The notes beneath the pieces are model-generated. The model ran no database searches. It was not told where the DNA came from and was given only the letters and a program-made list of their open reading frames with translations. A DNA stretch of 64,000 nt, from positions 408,192 through 472,191 of the forward strand of contig DAIDHV010000003.1 of assembly GCA_027451905.1 (NCBI GenBank). Reading direction: 5' to 3'. Below, piece after piece: positions 1 to 8,697 of the stretch. Position numbers and translations under genes: made by a program. Source of the stretch: Armatimonadota bacterium. Its GTDB lineage: Bacteria; Armatimonadota; Fimbriimonadia; Fimbriimonadales; Fimbriimonadaceae. Each line of letters opens with the position of its first letter. The stretch's first letter is position 1.

Positions 1-1617
1 GGGTTTGTCCATGTGACTCCGAATGACGCCACGGAACTACGAGAGAAGGTTTCTCACAAAACGGCGGCAATTTTATTGGAACCTGTGATGGGCGAGGGGG
101 GGATTTTGGTGTTAGAAAGGGCCTACTTAGAAGAGGCCAAAAGGCTCTGCCAAGAAGTTGGCGCGCTATTGATGTTTGATGAAGTTCAGTGTGGATTGGG
201 CAGAACCGGTCATTGGTTCGCCTTTCAGCACAGTCAAGTCACTCCAGACGTTTTGATTCTGGCTAAGGGGCTAGGCGGCGGCGTTCCGATTGGGGCTGTT
301 CTTGCCAAGGGGCCCGCTGCAGAAGTGCTAGAGGCTGGAGACCATGGATGTACTTTTGGCGGAAATCCTTTGTCTTGTGCGGCAGCGGTTGCAGTACTAG
401 ACACAATCCAGCACCAAAAGCTTGCCCAAAACGCAGCGAAGGTGGGGAGCTTTATCCAAAATGAGGTCAAAGGGTGGTCTCAAAAAGTTGAAGAAGTCGC
501 CGGAATCGGATTGATGATCGGCATCAAATTAAAGGAACCAGTTGCCAGAGAGATCGTTTCACGGGCGCTTGAAAAACGGCTATTGGTCAACGCCACTGAC
601 GAATTTACTTTGCGGCTCGTACCCCCGCTGATATTAACCGAGGCCCAAGCCAACGCGGCATTGAGCATTTTGGCAGAGCTTCTGGAAGTTGAGAGGAAGC
701 CAGTCCCGCTTATTGCTACCAAGCCGCCAAGAAGGCTTACTGACATCCTTGCCATTGACGATTATTCTGATGATGAATTGCAGAAGACCCTGAATTTAGC
801 AGCGGAACTCAAAATCCAAAGAAAGGAAGCTCCCGCTTTTATTCCTCAAGTCGAAAACCGTTCGGTGGCTTTGGTATTCGAGAAGCCATCTTTAAGGACT
901 CGAGTCTCATTTGAGGCGGCAATCCAAGAACTCGGTGGCCACCCGGTTTATCTAAGCAGAGCAGACATCGGCATGGGTAGTCGAGAATCAGTCAAGGATG
1001 TGGCTGGCAATCTGAGCGGCTGGGTCTCTGCCATTGTGGCACGGCTCTATTGGCACAAGCACCTTTTGGAACTTGCCGACAATGCAACCGTGCCCGTAGT
1101 CAACGCATTAACGGAGTTGGAGCATCCTTGCCAAGCGATGGCAGATTTATTGACGATCCAAGAAGAATTTGGACAAGAAAAAGTTAAGATCACCTATGTT
1201 GGAGATGGAAACAATGTGTCTCGATCGCTCGCCAAAGCCGCAACCCGCTTAGGCTATCCGGTTACGATTTGTGGGCCGGAGAACTTCCGACTTGAGGAGA
1301 TGGCTGGCCTTAGCCAAACATCGTCTTTGGAGGAGGGTTTAGCGGGGGCCAAGGTGGTCTACACTGATGTTTGGATTTCTATGGGTGATGAGCACGAACA
1401 AGAGCATCGCCTTAAGGTTTTTGAGCCTTATCAGGTCAACAGTAGAGTTATGGCAATGGCAGATTCCAATGCCATCTTCATGCACTGCCTGCCGGCTCAC
1501 CGAGGCTACGAAGTGACGGATGATGTTATCGATTCTCACCATAGCCGGGTGTATCCGCAGGCAGAAAATAGGCTGCATGCTCAAAAGGCGATGCTTAAGT
1601 TTCTTTTGGATTGGTAG
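1..1617 (+). CDS. argD-argF: ArgD-ArgF fusion: acetylornithine aminotransferase (C-terminal part) joined to ornithine carbamoyltransferase, 5'-partial
   Basis: Two enzymes of arginine biosynthesis lie in one reading frame. The frame is already open at base 1, so the N-terminal half of the aminotransferase lies outside the window; the GTG at 13 is internal. The first ~225 residues are a class III PLP aminotransferase: FDEVQCGLGRTG, then the PLP lysine in LAKGLGGG, then TFGGNPL. A ~20-residue linker rich in Pro and Lys (around PLIATKPPRR) leads into a complete ornithine carbamoyltransferase: FEKPSLRTRVSFE (carbamoyl-phosphate loop, with Leu at the usual Thr of STRTR, a known variant), HPCQAMADLL, DVWISMGDE (ornithine site) and FMHCLPAHRG. 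The stop is TAG at 1615-1617. No internal stop or start with a ribosome binding site separates the halves, so the product is probably bifunctional. The enzymes catalyse nearby but not consecutive steps (N-acetylornithine formation; ornithine to citrulline). Upstream argB/argC cannot be seen. Confidence 0.93.
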   Translation, partial: GFVHVTPNDATELREKVSHKTAAILLEPVMGEGGILVLERAYLEEAKRLCQEVGALLMFDEVQCGLGRTGHWFAFQHSQVTPDVLILAKGLGGGVPIGAVLAKGPAAEVLEAGDHGCTFGGNPLSCAAAVAVLDTIQHQKLAQNAAKVGSFIQNEVKGWSQKVEEVAGIGLMIGIKLKEPVAREIVSRALEKRLLVNATDEFTLRLVPPLILTEAQANAALSILAELLEVERKPVPLIATKPPRRLTDILAIDDYSDDELQKTLNLAAELKIQRKEAPAFIPQVENRSVALVFEKPSLRTRVSFEAAIQELGGHPVYLSRADIGMGSRESVKDVAGNLSGWVSAIVARLYWHKHLLELADNATVPVVNALTELEHPCQAMADLLTIQEEFGQEKVKITYVGDGNNVSRSLAKAATRLGYPVTICGPENFRLEEMAGLSQTSSLEEGLAGAKVVYTDVWISMGDEHEQEHRLKVFEPYQVNSRVMAMADSNAIFMHCLPAHRGYEVTDDVIDSHHSRVYPQAENRLHAQKAMLKFLLDW

Positions 1618-1692
1618 TTTGTTGCCAGCAGCCTTCAACATTCCTAGCGGGCAGAGCCTAAATATTTTGCCGTACCTGCCAAAAATACGGAT

Positions 1693-2028
1693 ATGGATAA
1701 TTTGGCCGTTTCAACGGAGAAATGGCTGCAAGACAGTTCAAGCGCCTTGGCAATTGTTAATGTGCCAAGGCAAAAGCCTCTTGGTCGCAGCACATTAAAG
1801 ACCATCGAATCGTTCTTGCTAAGTCAAGAAGATGTCACCGATGCCTCGGTTTGGGAGCGTTGTGGTGCAGTTTATGCCCATGTATCGGTGTATGAATCTA
1901 GCTTGTGGGACGAAGCTTCTCTTAAGCTGAAATGCTTAAAATCCCTTGGCATTCAGATGACTCCTTCAGCAATTTATATGGTGATTGATGGGACTCGCGG
2001 TAATGAACCTTGCCGCCTTGCCGCATAA
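1693..2028 (+). CDS. Hypothetical protein, 111 aa
   Basis: I do not recognise this soluble-looking 111-residue protein. It starts 75 nt after the ArgD-ArgF stop on the same strand and could be co-transcribed with it. It has no signal peptide or membrane segment; the sequence is mixed alpha/beta in character and ends in CRLAA. No convincing Shine-Dalgarno precedes the ATG at 1693. An overlapping frame (1520-1798) is a shadow of argF. Codon use resembles the neighbours, which supports a real gene. Confidence 0.6.
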   Translation: MDNLAVSTEKWLQDSSSALAIVNVPRQKPLGRSTLKTIESFLLSQEDVTDASVWERCGAVYAHVSVYESSLWDEASLKLKCLKSLGIQMTPSAIYMVIDGTRGNEPCRLAA

Positions 2029-2057
2029 GGCTAGCTCATTCCAAGTCAAGTTAAGCA

Positions 2058-2082
2058 TGTAACCTTCATCGTAGGTTACAAT
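2058..2082 (+). promoter_or_regulatory. Inverted repeat overlapping a -10-like TACAAT box
   Basis: TGTAACCT (2058-2065) and AGGTTACA (2073-2080) form a perfect 8-bp inverted repeat with a 7-nt loop, followed by ATTTT. The right arm runs into TACAAT (2077-2082). It could be a weak terminator of the arginine transcript, an operator over the promoter of the gene at 2133, or both. No good -35 box was found. Confidence 0.35.
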
Positions 2083-2132
2083 TTTGGTGCAAGAACTGGC
2101 ACCTTAACGGTTCTTCGTTCGTCCTAAGAATT

Positions 2133-3149
2133 ATGCTCCCTGCCCTTTTCATTTCTACTTTATTCCCAATAAACTCAATAAACTCAATCCAGAGCGGGCA
2201 AGCCACCGAAGTGGCAGCAAAGCCGGTCAATTTTGAGCGCACTTACGTGGTTGGTGTTAAGTCTCACTACAAAGTTAACGCGTCAATCGAAAATGAAGTG
2301 CGAGAACCCGCCCAAGGGCTTCTAACGTACTTGCCAACTGAGGCTCTGATCTATTACGATTTCTACACCAAGGTCCTAAAAGTTGAGGCTGGCGATGCCA
2401 CAATCCGATACTATCGGCCATCAGTTTTTGAAACTGACGATGACGGATCGGATTCGGGTCCGGTCACCACCAAGATTCCTCTAAACGTCATTGTTGATCT
2501 GACAATGAGCCCAATCAACGAAATGTTGGACATGAAGGAGATTGCCTCGATTAAAAAACCGAAAGGGGTGACGGTGCCAACTCCGAACAATGCCACGCTT
2601 CCCCTGTTACACCAAGCTGGTGCGTCGATTGGTCTATTAGGGGGGCTGTTTTCACAGCTTCAACAAATTGCTGCTTTTATTGGCGGACCAGGATCTGGAA
2701 TTGACCTCAAACCTGAATTGAGCTTGCTGCCAGTTTCGGTGGGATCAACTTGGGAAAAAACCGTTGGTTACGAGCCCCAAGAGATTGGAAACGGAAGTAC
2801 AAAGACGGCGGTGAAACGGTTGGATGTGAAGTACACCTATATGGGGCCCGTCAAATACAAAGGCAAGAGCTTCCTTGAGATTCAAGGTTCAATCCATTTG
2901 GATTCTGACCTTCAAAAATACTTTGAGGATCAATACCATGCCAGTGCCGAAGAGACTCACCTGAAGTCTCTTCCCATCAAGCTAGACGAAACTTTGCATT
3001 TTTACTTGGATCCTAAAACGAAGCAAACAATTTATGGCATCGTTGATTCAACTGGCGGGGTGTCTTTTAACACAACCGACTATGATCAGCCTTTGCTTCA
3101 GATCAAGCTCAAAGGGCATTGCGATCTTAAGTTAGTTAGCAAGTCCTAG
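2133..3149 (+). CDS. Probable secreted protein of unknown function, 338 aa
   Basis: The first ~25 residues are hydrophobic (LPALFISTLF) and end near SGQA, consistent with export, although the usual N-terminal positive charges are missing. The remainder is soluble and beta-rich. It resembles in style the paralogous secreted proteins at 14983 and 15850: a short beta repeat, an asymmetric middle with Pro-rich turns, and a C-terminal statement-like series of strands; I cannot prove homology by eye. No catalytic motif is visible. It stands alone between the unknown gene at 1693 and the HD-GYP gene at 3188 (38-nt gap). Confidence 0.6.
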   Translation: MLPALFISTLFPINSINSIQSGQATEVAAKPVNFERTYVVGVKSHYKVNASIENEVREPAQGLLTYLPTEALIYYDFYTKVLKVEAGDATIRYYRPSVFETDDDGSDSGPVTTKIPLNVIVDLTMSPINEMLDMKEIASIKKPKGVTVPTPNNATLPLLHQAGASIGLLGGLFSQLQQIAAFIGGPGSGIDLKPELSLLPVSVGSTWEKTVGYEPQEIGNGSTKTAVKRLDVKYTYMGPVKYKGKSFLEIQGSIHLDSDLQKYFEDQYHASAEETHLKSLPIKLDETLHFYLDPKTKQTIYGIVDSTGGVSFNTTDYDQPLLQIKLKGHCDLKLVSKS

Positions 3150-3187
3150 CCTCACGATTGCCAAAAGATATCGAGGGTGAATAGAAG

Positions 3188-4507
3188 ATGACTTTTTCAA
3201 AAGTGGACCGGGCTCTGAAAACCACACTTTTTGGGCTAGTCATCTCTGTTCTTTCAATCTATGGGTGTGTAGAAGTCACAAAATCTCACCCTGATCAGTG
3301 GCTTCTTCTTTCTGTTCTTGGCTCAATTGCGATTGCCATGGAACTGATCTCCCTAGAATCGGCAAAGGCGGGAGTTCGGTTCACATTTTCTCTGCCTTAC
3401 ATTGCCGCGATTACGGTGGCAATTGGGGCAAGGCAGGGTCTGTTTATTGAGGTTCTTATGGTTACCATTGGCACTCTGTGTGCCTTTTGGTTTCAGGGAT
3501 CTTTTCGGCTTTGGACTTTAGTGTGGAATCGGGCGCTTGGATTCACATCATTTTTAGCAGGTTTACTGGCCTATCATTGGTTAAAGCTTCACTTTGGAGA
3601 GACCTTACTAGCACCCGCAGAAGTCGTGGTTTTTATGCTTGCCTACGTAACGGTAGACCTGCTCGGCATGGCTTTTGTCCAAGGATTGCCCGCTCTCTCG
3701 ACCCTTGCGATTACGGTCGGGGATTCGACTTGGCTCGCGGCCTCCCTGATTGGATTTTATATTTTGATCGGAGTTTTTGCGGCAAGTTTGGTCTATGAAG
3801 GCAGTTTTTGGCTGCTGCCAATCACCGCAATTCCTGCTTTGGCCTTAAGGGCAGGGATTAGTTATCGGGTCAAAATGGTGCAAACCTACGATGATACGAT
3901 CACCGCACTAGCCCTGATGCTGCAGCGTGCTCACCCGTTTACTCATGATCATGTGGATAGGGTTGCGGATACCGCAGAAAGAGTGGCAAGGGTCTTGGGT
4001 CTTTCTCGGAAACAGGCAAAGCTTGTGAGAACAGCTGCCGTCCTTCACGACATCGGAAAAATTGCGGTTGATGAAAAGATTCTTGACAAGCCATCAAAAC
4101 TAACGGACGACGAATACAAGCATGTTCAGCAGCATGCCGAAATCGGGGCTCAGATATTAGAGCCTGTGCGCGAACTCAACGAAATTTCCGAATGGGTGAG
4201 ATATCACCATGAAAGGCCAGATGGCAGGGGATATCCAGCGGGATTAACTTCGGTTGAAATTCCGCTTGAAAGCAAAATCATTGCCGTGGTGGATGCTTTT
4301 GATGCAATGACGGGAAGCGATGATCCCAATGGAGTGCGACCGTACCGGAAACCCATGTCTTCTGAGGAAGCGCTCCGTGAGTTAAAACGCTGTGCAGGAA
4401 CTCAGTTCGACACCATTGTGGTGGAAGCGTTTTGTAAGGCTTATAAAGAAACGCGGCCCGAACTTGAAGACAGGACTTCTTTGCAAATGGAGGATGCCTT
4501 TGCCTAG
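3188..4507 (+). CDS. Membrane HD-GYP domain protein (probable c-di-GMP phosphodiesterase)
   Basis: The 439-residue protein has about six to seven hydrophobic segments in residues 1-235, then a cytoplasmic HD-GYP-type domain. Visible motifs are HDHVDR, LHDIGKIAVDE (HD metal ligands), QQHAEIGAQIL, the HHERPDGRGYP loop that defines HD-GYP, VVDAFDAMT and AGTQFD near the C-terminus. HD-GYP domains hydrolyse cyclic di-GMP; the membrane half probably senses a signal or localises the enzyme. The ATG at 3188 follows AGAAG. It overlaps the next gene by 14 nt, suggesting translational coupling to a degenerate paralogue. Substrate assignment is by family only. Confidence 0.85.
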   Translation: MTFSKVDRALKTTLFGLVISVLSIYGCVEVTKSHPDQWLLLSVLGSIAIAMELISLESAKAGVRFTFSLPYIAAITVAIGARQGLFIEVLMVTIGTLCAFWFQGSFRLWTLVWNRALGFTSFLAGLLAYHWLKLHFGETLLAPAEVVVFMLAYVTVDLLGMAFVQGLPALSTLAITVGDSTWLAASLIGFYILIGVFAASLVYEGSFWLLPITAIPALALRAGISYRVKMVQTYDDTITALALMLQRAHPFTHDHVDRVADTAERVARVLGLSRKQAKLVRTAAVLHDIGKIAVDEKILDKPSKLTDDEYKHVQQHAEIGAQILEPVRELNEISEWVRYHHERPDGRGYPAGLTSVEIPLESKIIAVVDAFDAMTGSDDPNGVRPYRKPMSSEEALRELKRCAGTQFDTIVVEAFCKAYKETRPELEDRTSLQMEDAFA

Positions 4508-5132
4508 TCTCAACGTCTCGGTTATTATTTTTGCAATGCTGGCTACCGCGTGGCTGGTGTACTATTCCCGCATCGTCTTACCAAGGGAATTTGAAGAGAA
4601 ATGCCGACAGTCGATGGCAACCTTTAGCGCCGCCATTGAGAAAAGATCACCCTTGCACAAGGGTATTGCCAAACGAGTTTCCCGGATTAGCCGCGCGATA
4701 GGCAGCCATCGGGGACTTCCTACCGTCGCTTTAATCGAGTTAGAGTTAGCGGCTCACCTAAGAGGGATCGGTTTATGCGGTCTGCCTTACGAAATGCTGA
4801 ATATGGACAATCCCAACAAATGGACGGCTTCGCAGATTAGGGCTTATAAAAAACATCCAGAACTAAGCGCGGGCATGGTGAGGCTGATTCCGGCTCTGCA
4901 GCATCTTGGTGACGTTATCAGCATGGATGCCAACAAACTGCCCTTGGTAACACTGGAATCTCGAGAGATACTAGATCTCACCCATGAGTACATCTGGACA
5001 GAGCGGTGGGAAGGTACAAAAAAGGCAAGAGAAGTCTTGAACCTGCGTCTATCAGAATTACGGGACCCTCAAATTGGTAGGGATCTCCTCGATGCTCTTC
5101 AACACTCATCTCGAGAAGCATCCCGTGTTTGA
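4494..5132 (+). CDS. Degenerate HD-domain membrane protein (HD-GYP paralogue, probably catalytically dead)
   Basis: The frame is open from 4392, but the likely start is ATG 4494 or TTG 4500: GGAGG (4489-4493) abuts the ATG and is 6 nt before the TTG. One N-terminal membrane segment (SVIIFAMLATAWLVYY) precedes a helical domain that aligns by eye with the upstream HD-GYP protein. AAHLRGIGLCGLP corresponds to LHDIGKIAVD and KKHPELSAGMVRLIPAL to QQHAEIGAQILEPV. The HD pair is lost and there is no HHERPDGRGYP. It may be a regulatory partner of the active enzyme; this is inference. The gene is translationally coupled to its neighbours on both sides by overlap. Confidence 0.65.
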   Translation: MPLPSLNVSVIIFAMLATAWLVYYSRIVLPREFEEKCRQSMATFSAAIEKRSPLHKGIAKRVSRISRAIGSHRGLPTVALIELELAAHLRGIGLCGLPYEMLNMDNPNKWTASQIRAYKKHPELSAGMVRLIPALQHLGDVISMDANKLPLVTLESREILDLTHEYIWTERWEGTKKAREVLNLRLSELRDPQIGRDLLDALQHSSREASRV

Positions 5133-6789
5133 CTTAAAAGCACTTAATCGATCATCCACCAAGTGGGCGATCTCCTTATTCGTTTTGGCGTTATTGATCC
5201 GGCTGGTTGGAATCCAATGGGGGCTTGCCAATAACCTGCACAACCAAACTTACCATCCCGATGAAGAGGTGAATTGGAGATATTCCCAAGAAATTAATAT
5301 TGCTCACCTAAAACTGACCCCTGGATTCTACGGATATGGGACCTTATACTTCACATTACTCAACGTAGCCAGCGATGCTACCGCCGCCTACGGCGGGGCA
5401 CCAAAATCCGCGGAAGACTGGCAATACATCTCCCGCTGCGAATTGGCTGGACGGGTACTGTCGGCCATCTTTGGTGCAGGATTGGTGGTTTGCGCTTTTG
5501 CGATTGCGTATCGAATTTCAAACCTCTTGGGGGGGATTGTGGCCGGTCTTTCGGTTGCGGTGTCGCCCGGTCTGGTTGTGCACTCCCGATTTGCAACCGT
5601 GGACATGTTTGCTGCCTTTTTGATCGGGGTTAGCCTTGTTGTTGCCTTGCAGCTACTTGAAGAACGGGATTGGACGGATAAAGACCTCCTGAAAGTCTGT
5701 CTTTGGAGCGGGGCTTTTGCAGGATTAAGCGCGGGTACAAAATACACGGGAATCTTGGCAGTACTGGCTCCGATAGTTTTGCTGTTTCTGCTTCATAAAA
5801 AGTTGGCAGTCAAGGGCACTTTGGCGGTGATCCTTTCCTCCATTGTGTTCTTTGTGATCGCAACTCCAGGATGTCTTTTAGACACCCACCGGTTCTTGTC
5901 AGATGTCTTATTTGAGATGCGCCATACATCAACTGGCCATGGATTAGTCTTTACCGGCACTTCAAGTGGGTTCTTGTATCAGATTAGCAATTTGTGCTTA
6001 GGAGTTGGCACACTAACCGTGCTTTTTGGTTACGGATTTTTAATCTATAGGGCGTTTCGCAAACAGTATTGGGCGATTGCCATTCTTGCTTTTGTTTTAC
6101 CAACCTATTTACTGATTGGCAAAGCTCAGGTGAAGTTTTATCGGTACTCGATTCCCCTCGCTTTGCCGGCTTCGGTTGCCTTAGGAGTTGCCCTAGGAGA
6201 ATCGGATCGGCAAACTTGGAAGGGTAAATTAATGGCTGCGTTTGCCGCGATCGCAATTGTTGGTCTTGATGGAGGCGGTCTCAGGGGAACCGTAACATTT
6301 ACCTCGGCAATGGTATCTCCCGACCCAAGAGACTTGGCGGCTGAGTACCTTAAATCGGTCTCGAGCCCAACAACCACAGTAGGCTTTGTCAGCGATCCAT
6401 GGTTTTGGAGCCCGCCTTTGTTCCCCAATACCGGTCTTGTAAGGATGATTCCATTTGAAGTGAGAGATAAGTTTAGAGCGCAAGCTACCGATCCTCAAGT
6501 GCTGCAGTACATCCCTCCAAACCCTAATGATCGAATTCAATGGGATACAAGATTGATCACGGAATTAAAGCCTCAGTACATTACCTACTCCGATTTTGAA
6601 TCCCTTGATGACCAAAGATTGGTAGAAGAAGGCAATCCGTCCCAGAGCCTAGAGGTGGGCAACTATGAGGATTTCATGACCCTCCTCAAGCAAAAATACC
6701 ACCTCATCAAGGTATTTGGATACGACACAAACCTTGTTGAAGATATGCGCTACGCGATGACAACTGTGTATATATGGAAGCGAACCTAA
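5092..6789 (+). CDS. GT39-like integral membrane glycosyltransferase (ArnT/PMT superfamily)
   Basis: A ~565-residue polytopic protein with about ten hydrophobic helices. After the first helix comes YHPDEEVNW, the acidic motif in the first periplasmic loop that is typical of GT39/ArnT-like enzymes using polyprenyl-phosphate sugars. A soluble C-terminal domain of ~170 residues follows the last helix, as in the family. A frame is open from TTG 5074, but ATG 5092 with AGGG 9 nt upstream is preferred. It overlaps the degenerate HD gene by 41 nt and the recombinase gene by 16 nt. It probably glycosylates a lipid or surface protein; acceptor and sugar are unknown. Confidence 0.75.
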   Translation: MLFNTHLEKHPVFDLKALNRSSTKWAISLFVLALLIRLVGIQWGLANNLHNQTYHPDEEVNWRYSQEINIAHLKLTPGFYGYGTLYFTLLNVASDATAAYGGAPKSAEDWQYISRCELAGRVLSAIFGAGLVVCAFAIAYRISNLLGGIVAGLSVAVSPGLVVHSRFATVDMFAAFLIGVSLVVALQLLEERDWTDKDLLKVCLWSGAFAGLSAGTKYTGILAVLAPIVLLFLLHKKLAVKGTLAVILSSIVFFVIATPGCLLDTHRFLSDVLFEMRHTSTGHGLVFTGTSSGFLYQISNLCLGVGTLTVLFGYGFLIYRAFRKQYWAIAILAFVLPTYLLIGKAQVKFYRYSIPLALPASVALGVALGESDRQTWKGKLMAAFAAIAIVGLDGGGLRGTVTFTSAMVSPDPRDLAAEYLKSVSSPTTTVGFVSDPWFWSPPLFPNTGLVRMIPFEVRDKFRAQATDPQVLQYIPPNPNDRIQWDTRLITELKPQYITYSDFESLDDQRLVEEGNPSQSLEVGNYEDFMTLLKQKYHLIKVFGYDTNLVEDMRYAMTTVYIWKRT

Positions 6790-7688
6790 CTTCCTTAACC
6801 GAGCCGATTCTTGATTTTTTAGATGCGTTACGGGCAGAAAAAGGTGCTAGTCCCCATACAATTGCTGCCTATAGGCTTGACCTTGATCGGATGTTGGAAG
6901 TGCTGCGAGAAAGTGGTTTGGAAAGTTGGCAACAGCTGTCTGCCTTGCACTTGATGCAGTTGGAAACTCATGGAGCAGAGAAGGAGTCTCCAGCAACCCA
7001 TCGGCGACGTCTGGCTGCGCTTCGATCCTTTCTGAAGTACCTTAAACGGCACAATCTTGGGCCCAGCTGCGCCTTGCCAAAATCGAACCTAAAAAGGAGT
7101 GCTCATCTTTTGCCAAAGTGGCTACCTAGGCAAGATCTTAACGCCCTGTTAGAATCGGTTGCAGAGCTTGATGCCAAAGGTCTGAGGGATAGGGCCCTTC
7201 TTGAGCTTATTTATGGCTGCGGGCTCCGCGTTAGCGAAGCGACGGAAATGGAGCTGGACTGGTACATTTCTTCCTCCCACGTCCTAAGGGTGCTTGGCAA
7301 AAGAAGCAAAACAAGGCTTATTCCGATCCCAAAGGAAACCGAAGTTTGGCTCTTGCGATACCTTGAAGCGGCACGCCCTAAACTTGCGTCAGCTAGTGGC
7401 CAGGGTAAAGCGGTTTGGATGTTTTTGAACGATCACGGTCGTCAATTGCAGCGTCAAAATGTATACAAAGTTGTTCAGAATGCAGCGGAGCGGGCGGGGA
7501 TCCGAACGCCGGTTTCACCTCATACTTTGCGCCACAGCTATGCCATTCACCTACTTGAAGGAGGGGCAGACTTACGCGTAGTTCAAGAGCTGCTGGGACA
7601 CGAGTCACTAGAGACCACCCAAATCTACACTCAGTTGGAGACGGCAAGAGTGAAAGCCGAGTACTTAAAACGGCATCCTAGAGCTTAG
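6774..7688 (+). CDS. Tyrosine recombinase XerC/XerD
   Basis: A 304-residue site-specific recombinase with both expected domains: an N-terminal SAM-like core-binding domain (SPHTIAAYRLDL, residues ~15-95) and a C-terminal catalytic domain. Catalytic residues are all visible: Arg in GCGLRVSE, Lys in LGKRSKTR, HTLRHS (His-x-x-Arg), GH in LLGHESL and the Tyr nucleophile in TTQIYTQL. The length matches chromosomal XerC/D (about 300 aa), which resolve chromosome dimers at dif, rather than a phage integrase. XerC versus XerD cannot be decided here. No dif site is recognised in the window. The gene starts inside the preceding coding sequence (ATG 6774). Confidence 0.9.
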   Translation: MEANLTSLTEPILDFLDALRAEKGASPHTIAAYRLDLDRMLEVLRESGLESWQQLSALHLMQLETHGAEKESPATHRRRLAALRSFLKYLKRHNLGPSCALPKSNLKRSAHLLPKWLPRQDLNALLESVAELDAKGLRDRALLELIYGCGLRVSEATEMELDWYISSSHVLRVLGKRSKTRLIPIPKETEVWLLRYLEAARPKLASASGQGKAVWMFLNDHGRQLQRQNVYKVVQNAAERAGIRTPVSPHTLRHSYAIHLLEGGADLRVVQELLGHESLETTQIYTQLETARVKAEYLKRHPRA

Positions 7689-7701
7689 AATTTCCAATTA
7701 G

Positions 7702-8694
7702 CTACCTGGGCAAAGGTGAGTTTGCCGCTACATCTTCGGACAAAGAACTGACTTTGCCTTGGGAGAACCTTAAAGATGCGGCCAAGCCAATCATCGCCGC
7801 GTTATCGGTGCAAAGTTCGATCGGGGCACAAAGAAAGCGCAGCCCATGGCGATTGCACTCAGCTTCCAGCCTGCTTCTTAGCTCCAAGTTGGCGCTGACC
7901 CCTCCTCCAACCGTCACACAGTCTAGGCAACAATGCAAAGCAGCCTGAATGGTTTTGGTAACAAGGGGTTCTACAATTGCATTTTGTACCGATGCCGCCG
8001 CTTTCTTGACATCAAGCTGAGTGCCTTCTTTGCTGACAAGTTGAAGGACCGCGGTCTTGAGGCCGCTAAAGCTGAATTCGGTGGGGCCAACTTTTGCAAT
8101 CGGAAGCGGGTAGAGGCTGCCAGAGTATCCAGAAGCCTCATTTTGAATCGAGACGCCGCCTGGTGACGGCAAACCTAAAAGCCTCCCACATTTGTCAAAC
8201 GCCTCGCCGGCTGCATCGTCGCGAGTCGAGCCGATCAATTCGTAGTCGCCAAGGCTATTGACCCTAACCAACTCGGTATGACCACCGGAAGCAATAAGGC
8301 ACATAGCATTGCCGGAAAAATGGAGGTCGGAAGCTAACACACTCCAGATATGTCCCTCCAAGTGGTGAATTCCGATCCACGGAATGTTGAGAGAGATGGA
8401 AAGACCCTTGGCAAAGGCAACTCCAACCGACAACGAGCCAACAAGACCAGGCCGATTGGTTGCAGCAATGGCATCTAGTTGGCTGAATTGGACATTGGCC
8501 GCATCTAAGGCTTCAATAACAATGGGAGAGATGGCTTCGACATGCGCCCGAGCCGCCGCTTCTGGCACAACTCCACCCCACTTTTTGTGGAGATCTATCT
8601 GAGAGGAAATGACATTGCATTTGATATTCGAGCCCTCTAAAACAGCGGCCGCGGTTTCATCGCAACTCGATTCAATAGCAAGAATCAGAGCCAA
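7702..8694 (-). CDS. tsaD: tRNA N6-adenosine threonylcarbamoyltransferase TsaD
   Basis: TsaD transfers the threonylcarbamoyl group to A37 of ANN-decoding tRNAs as part of the TsaBDE complex. The protein (330 aa, usual length) starts with LAIESSCDETAAAV, has the metal-binding HHLEGH, IASGGHTEL, and GGGVSANLELR. The start is TTG at 8694, 3 nt after the rimI stop, without a visible Shine-Dalgarno, so it is probably translated by coupling. It is the last gene of hrcA-livF-rimI-tsaD. TsaB and TsaE are not in the window. Adjacent rimI-tsaD is common in bacteria. Confidence 0.97.
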   Translation of the reverse strand: MALILAIESSCDETAAAVLEGSNIKCNVISSQIDLHKKWGGVVPEAAARAHVEAISPIVIEALDAANVQFSQLDAIAATNRPGLVGSLSVGVAFAKGLSISLNIPWIGIHHLEGHIWSVLASDLHFSGNAMCLIASGGHTELVRVNSLGDYELIGSTRDDAAGEAFDKCGRLLGLPSPGGVSIQNEASGYSGSLYPLPIAKVGPTEFSFSGLKTAVLQLVSKEGTQLDVKKAAASVQNAIVEPLVTKTIQAALHCCLDCVTVGGGVSANLELRSRLEAECNRHGLRFLCAPIELCTDNAAMIGLAASLRFSQGKVSSLSEDVAANSPLPR

Positions 8695-8697
8695 GTT

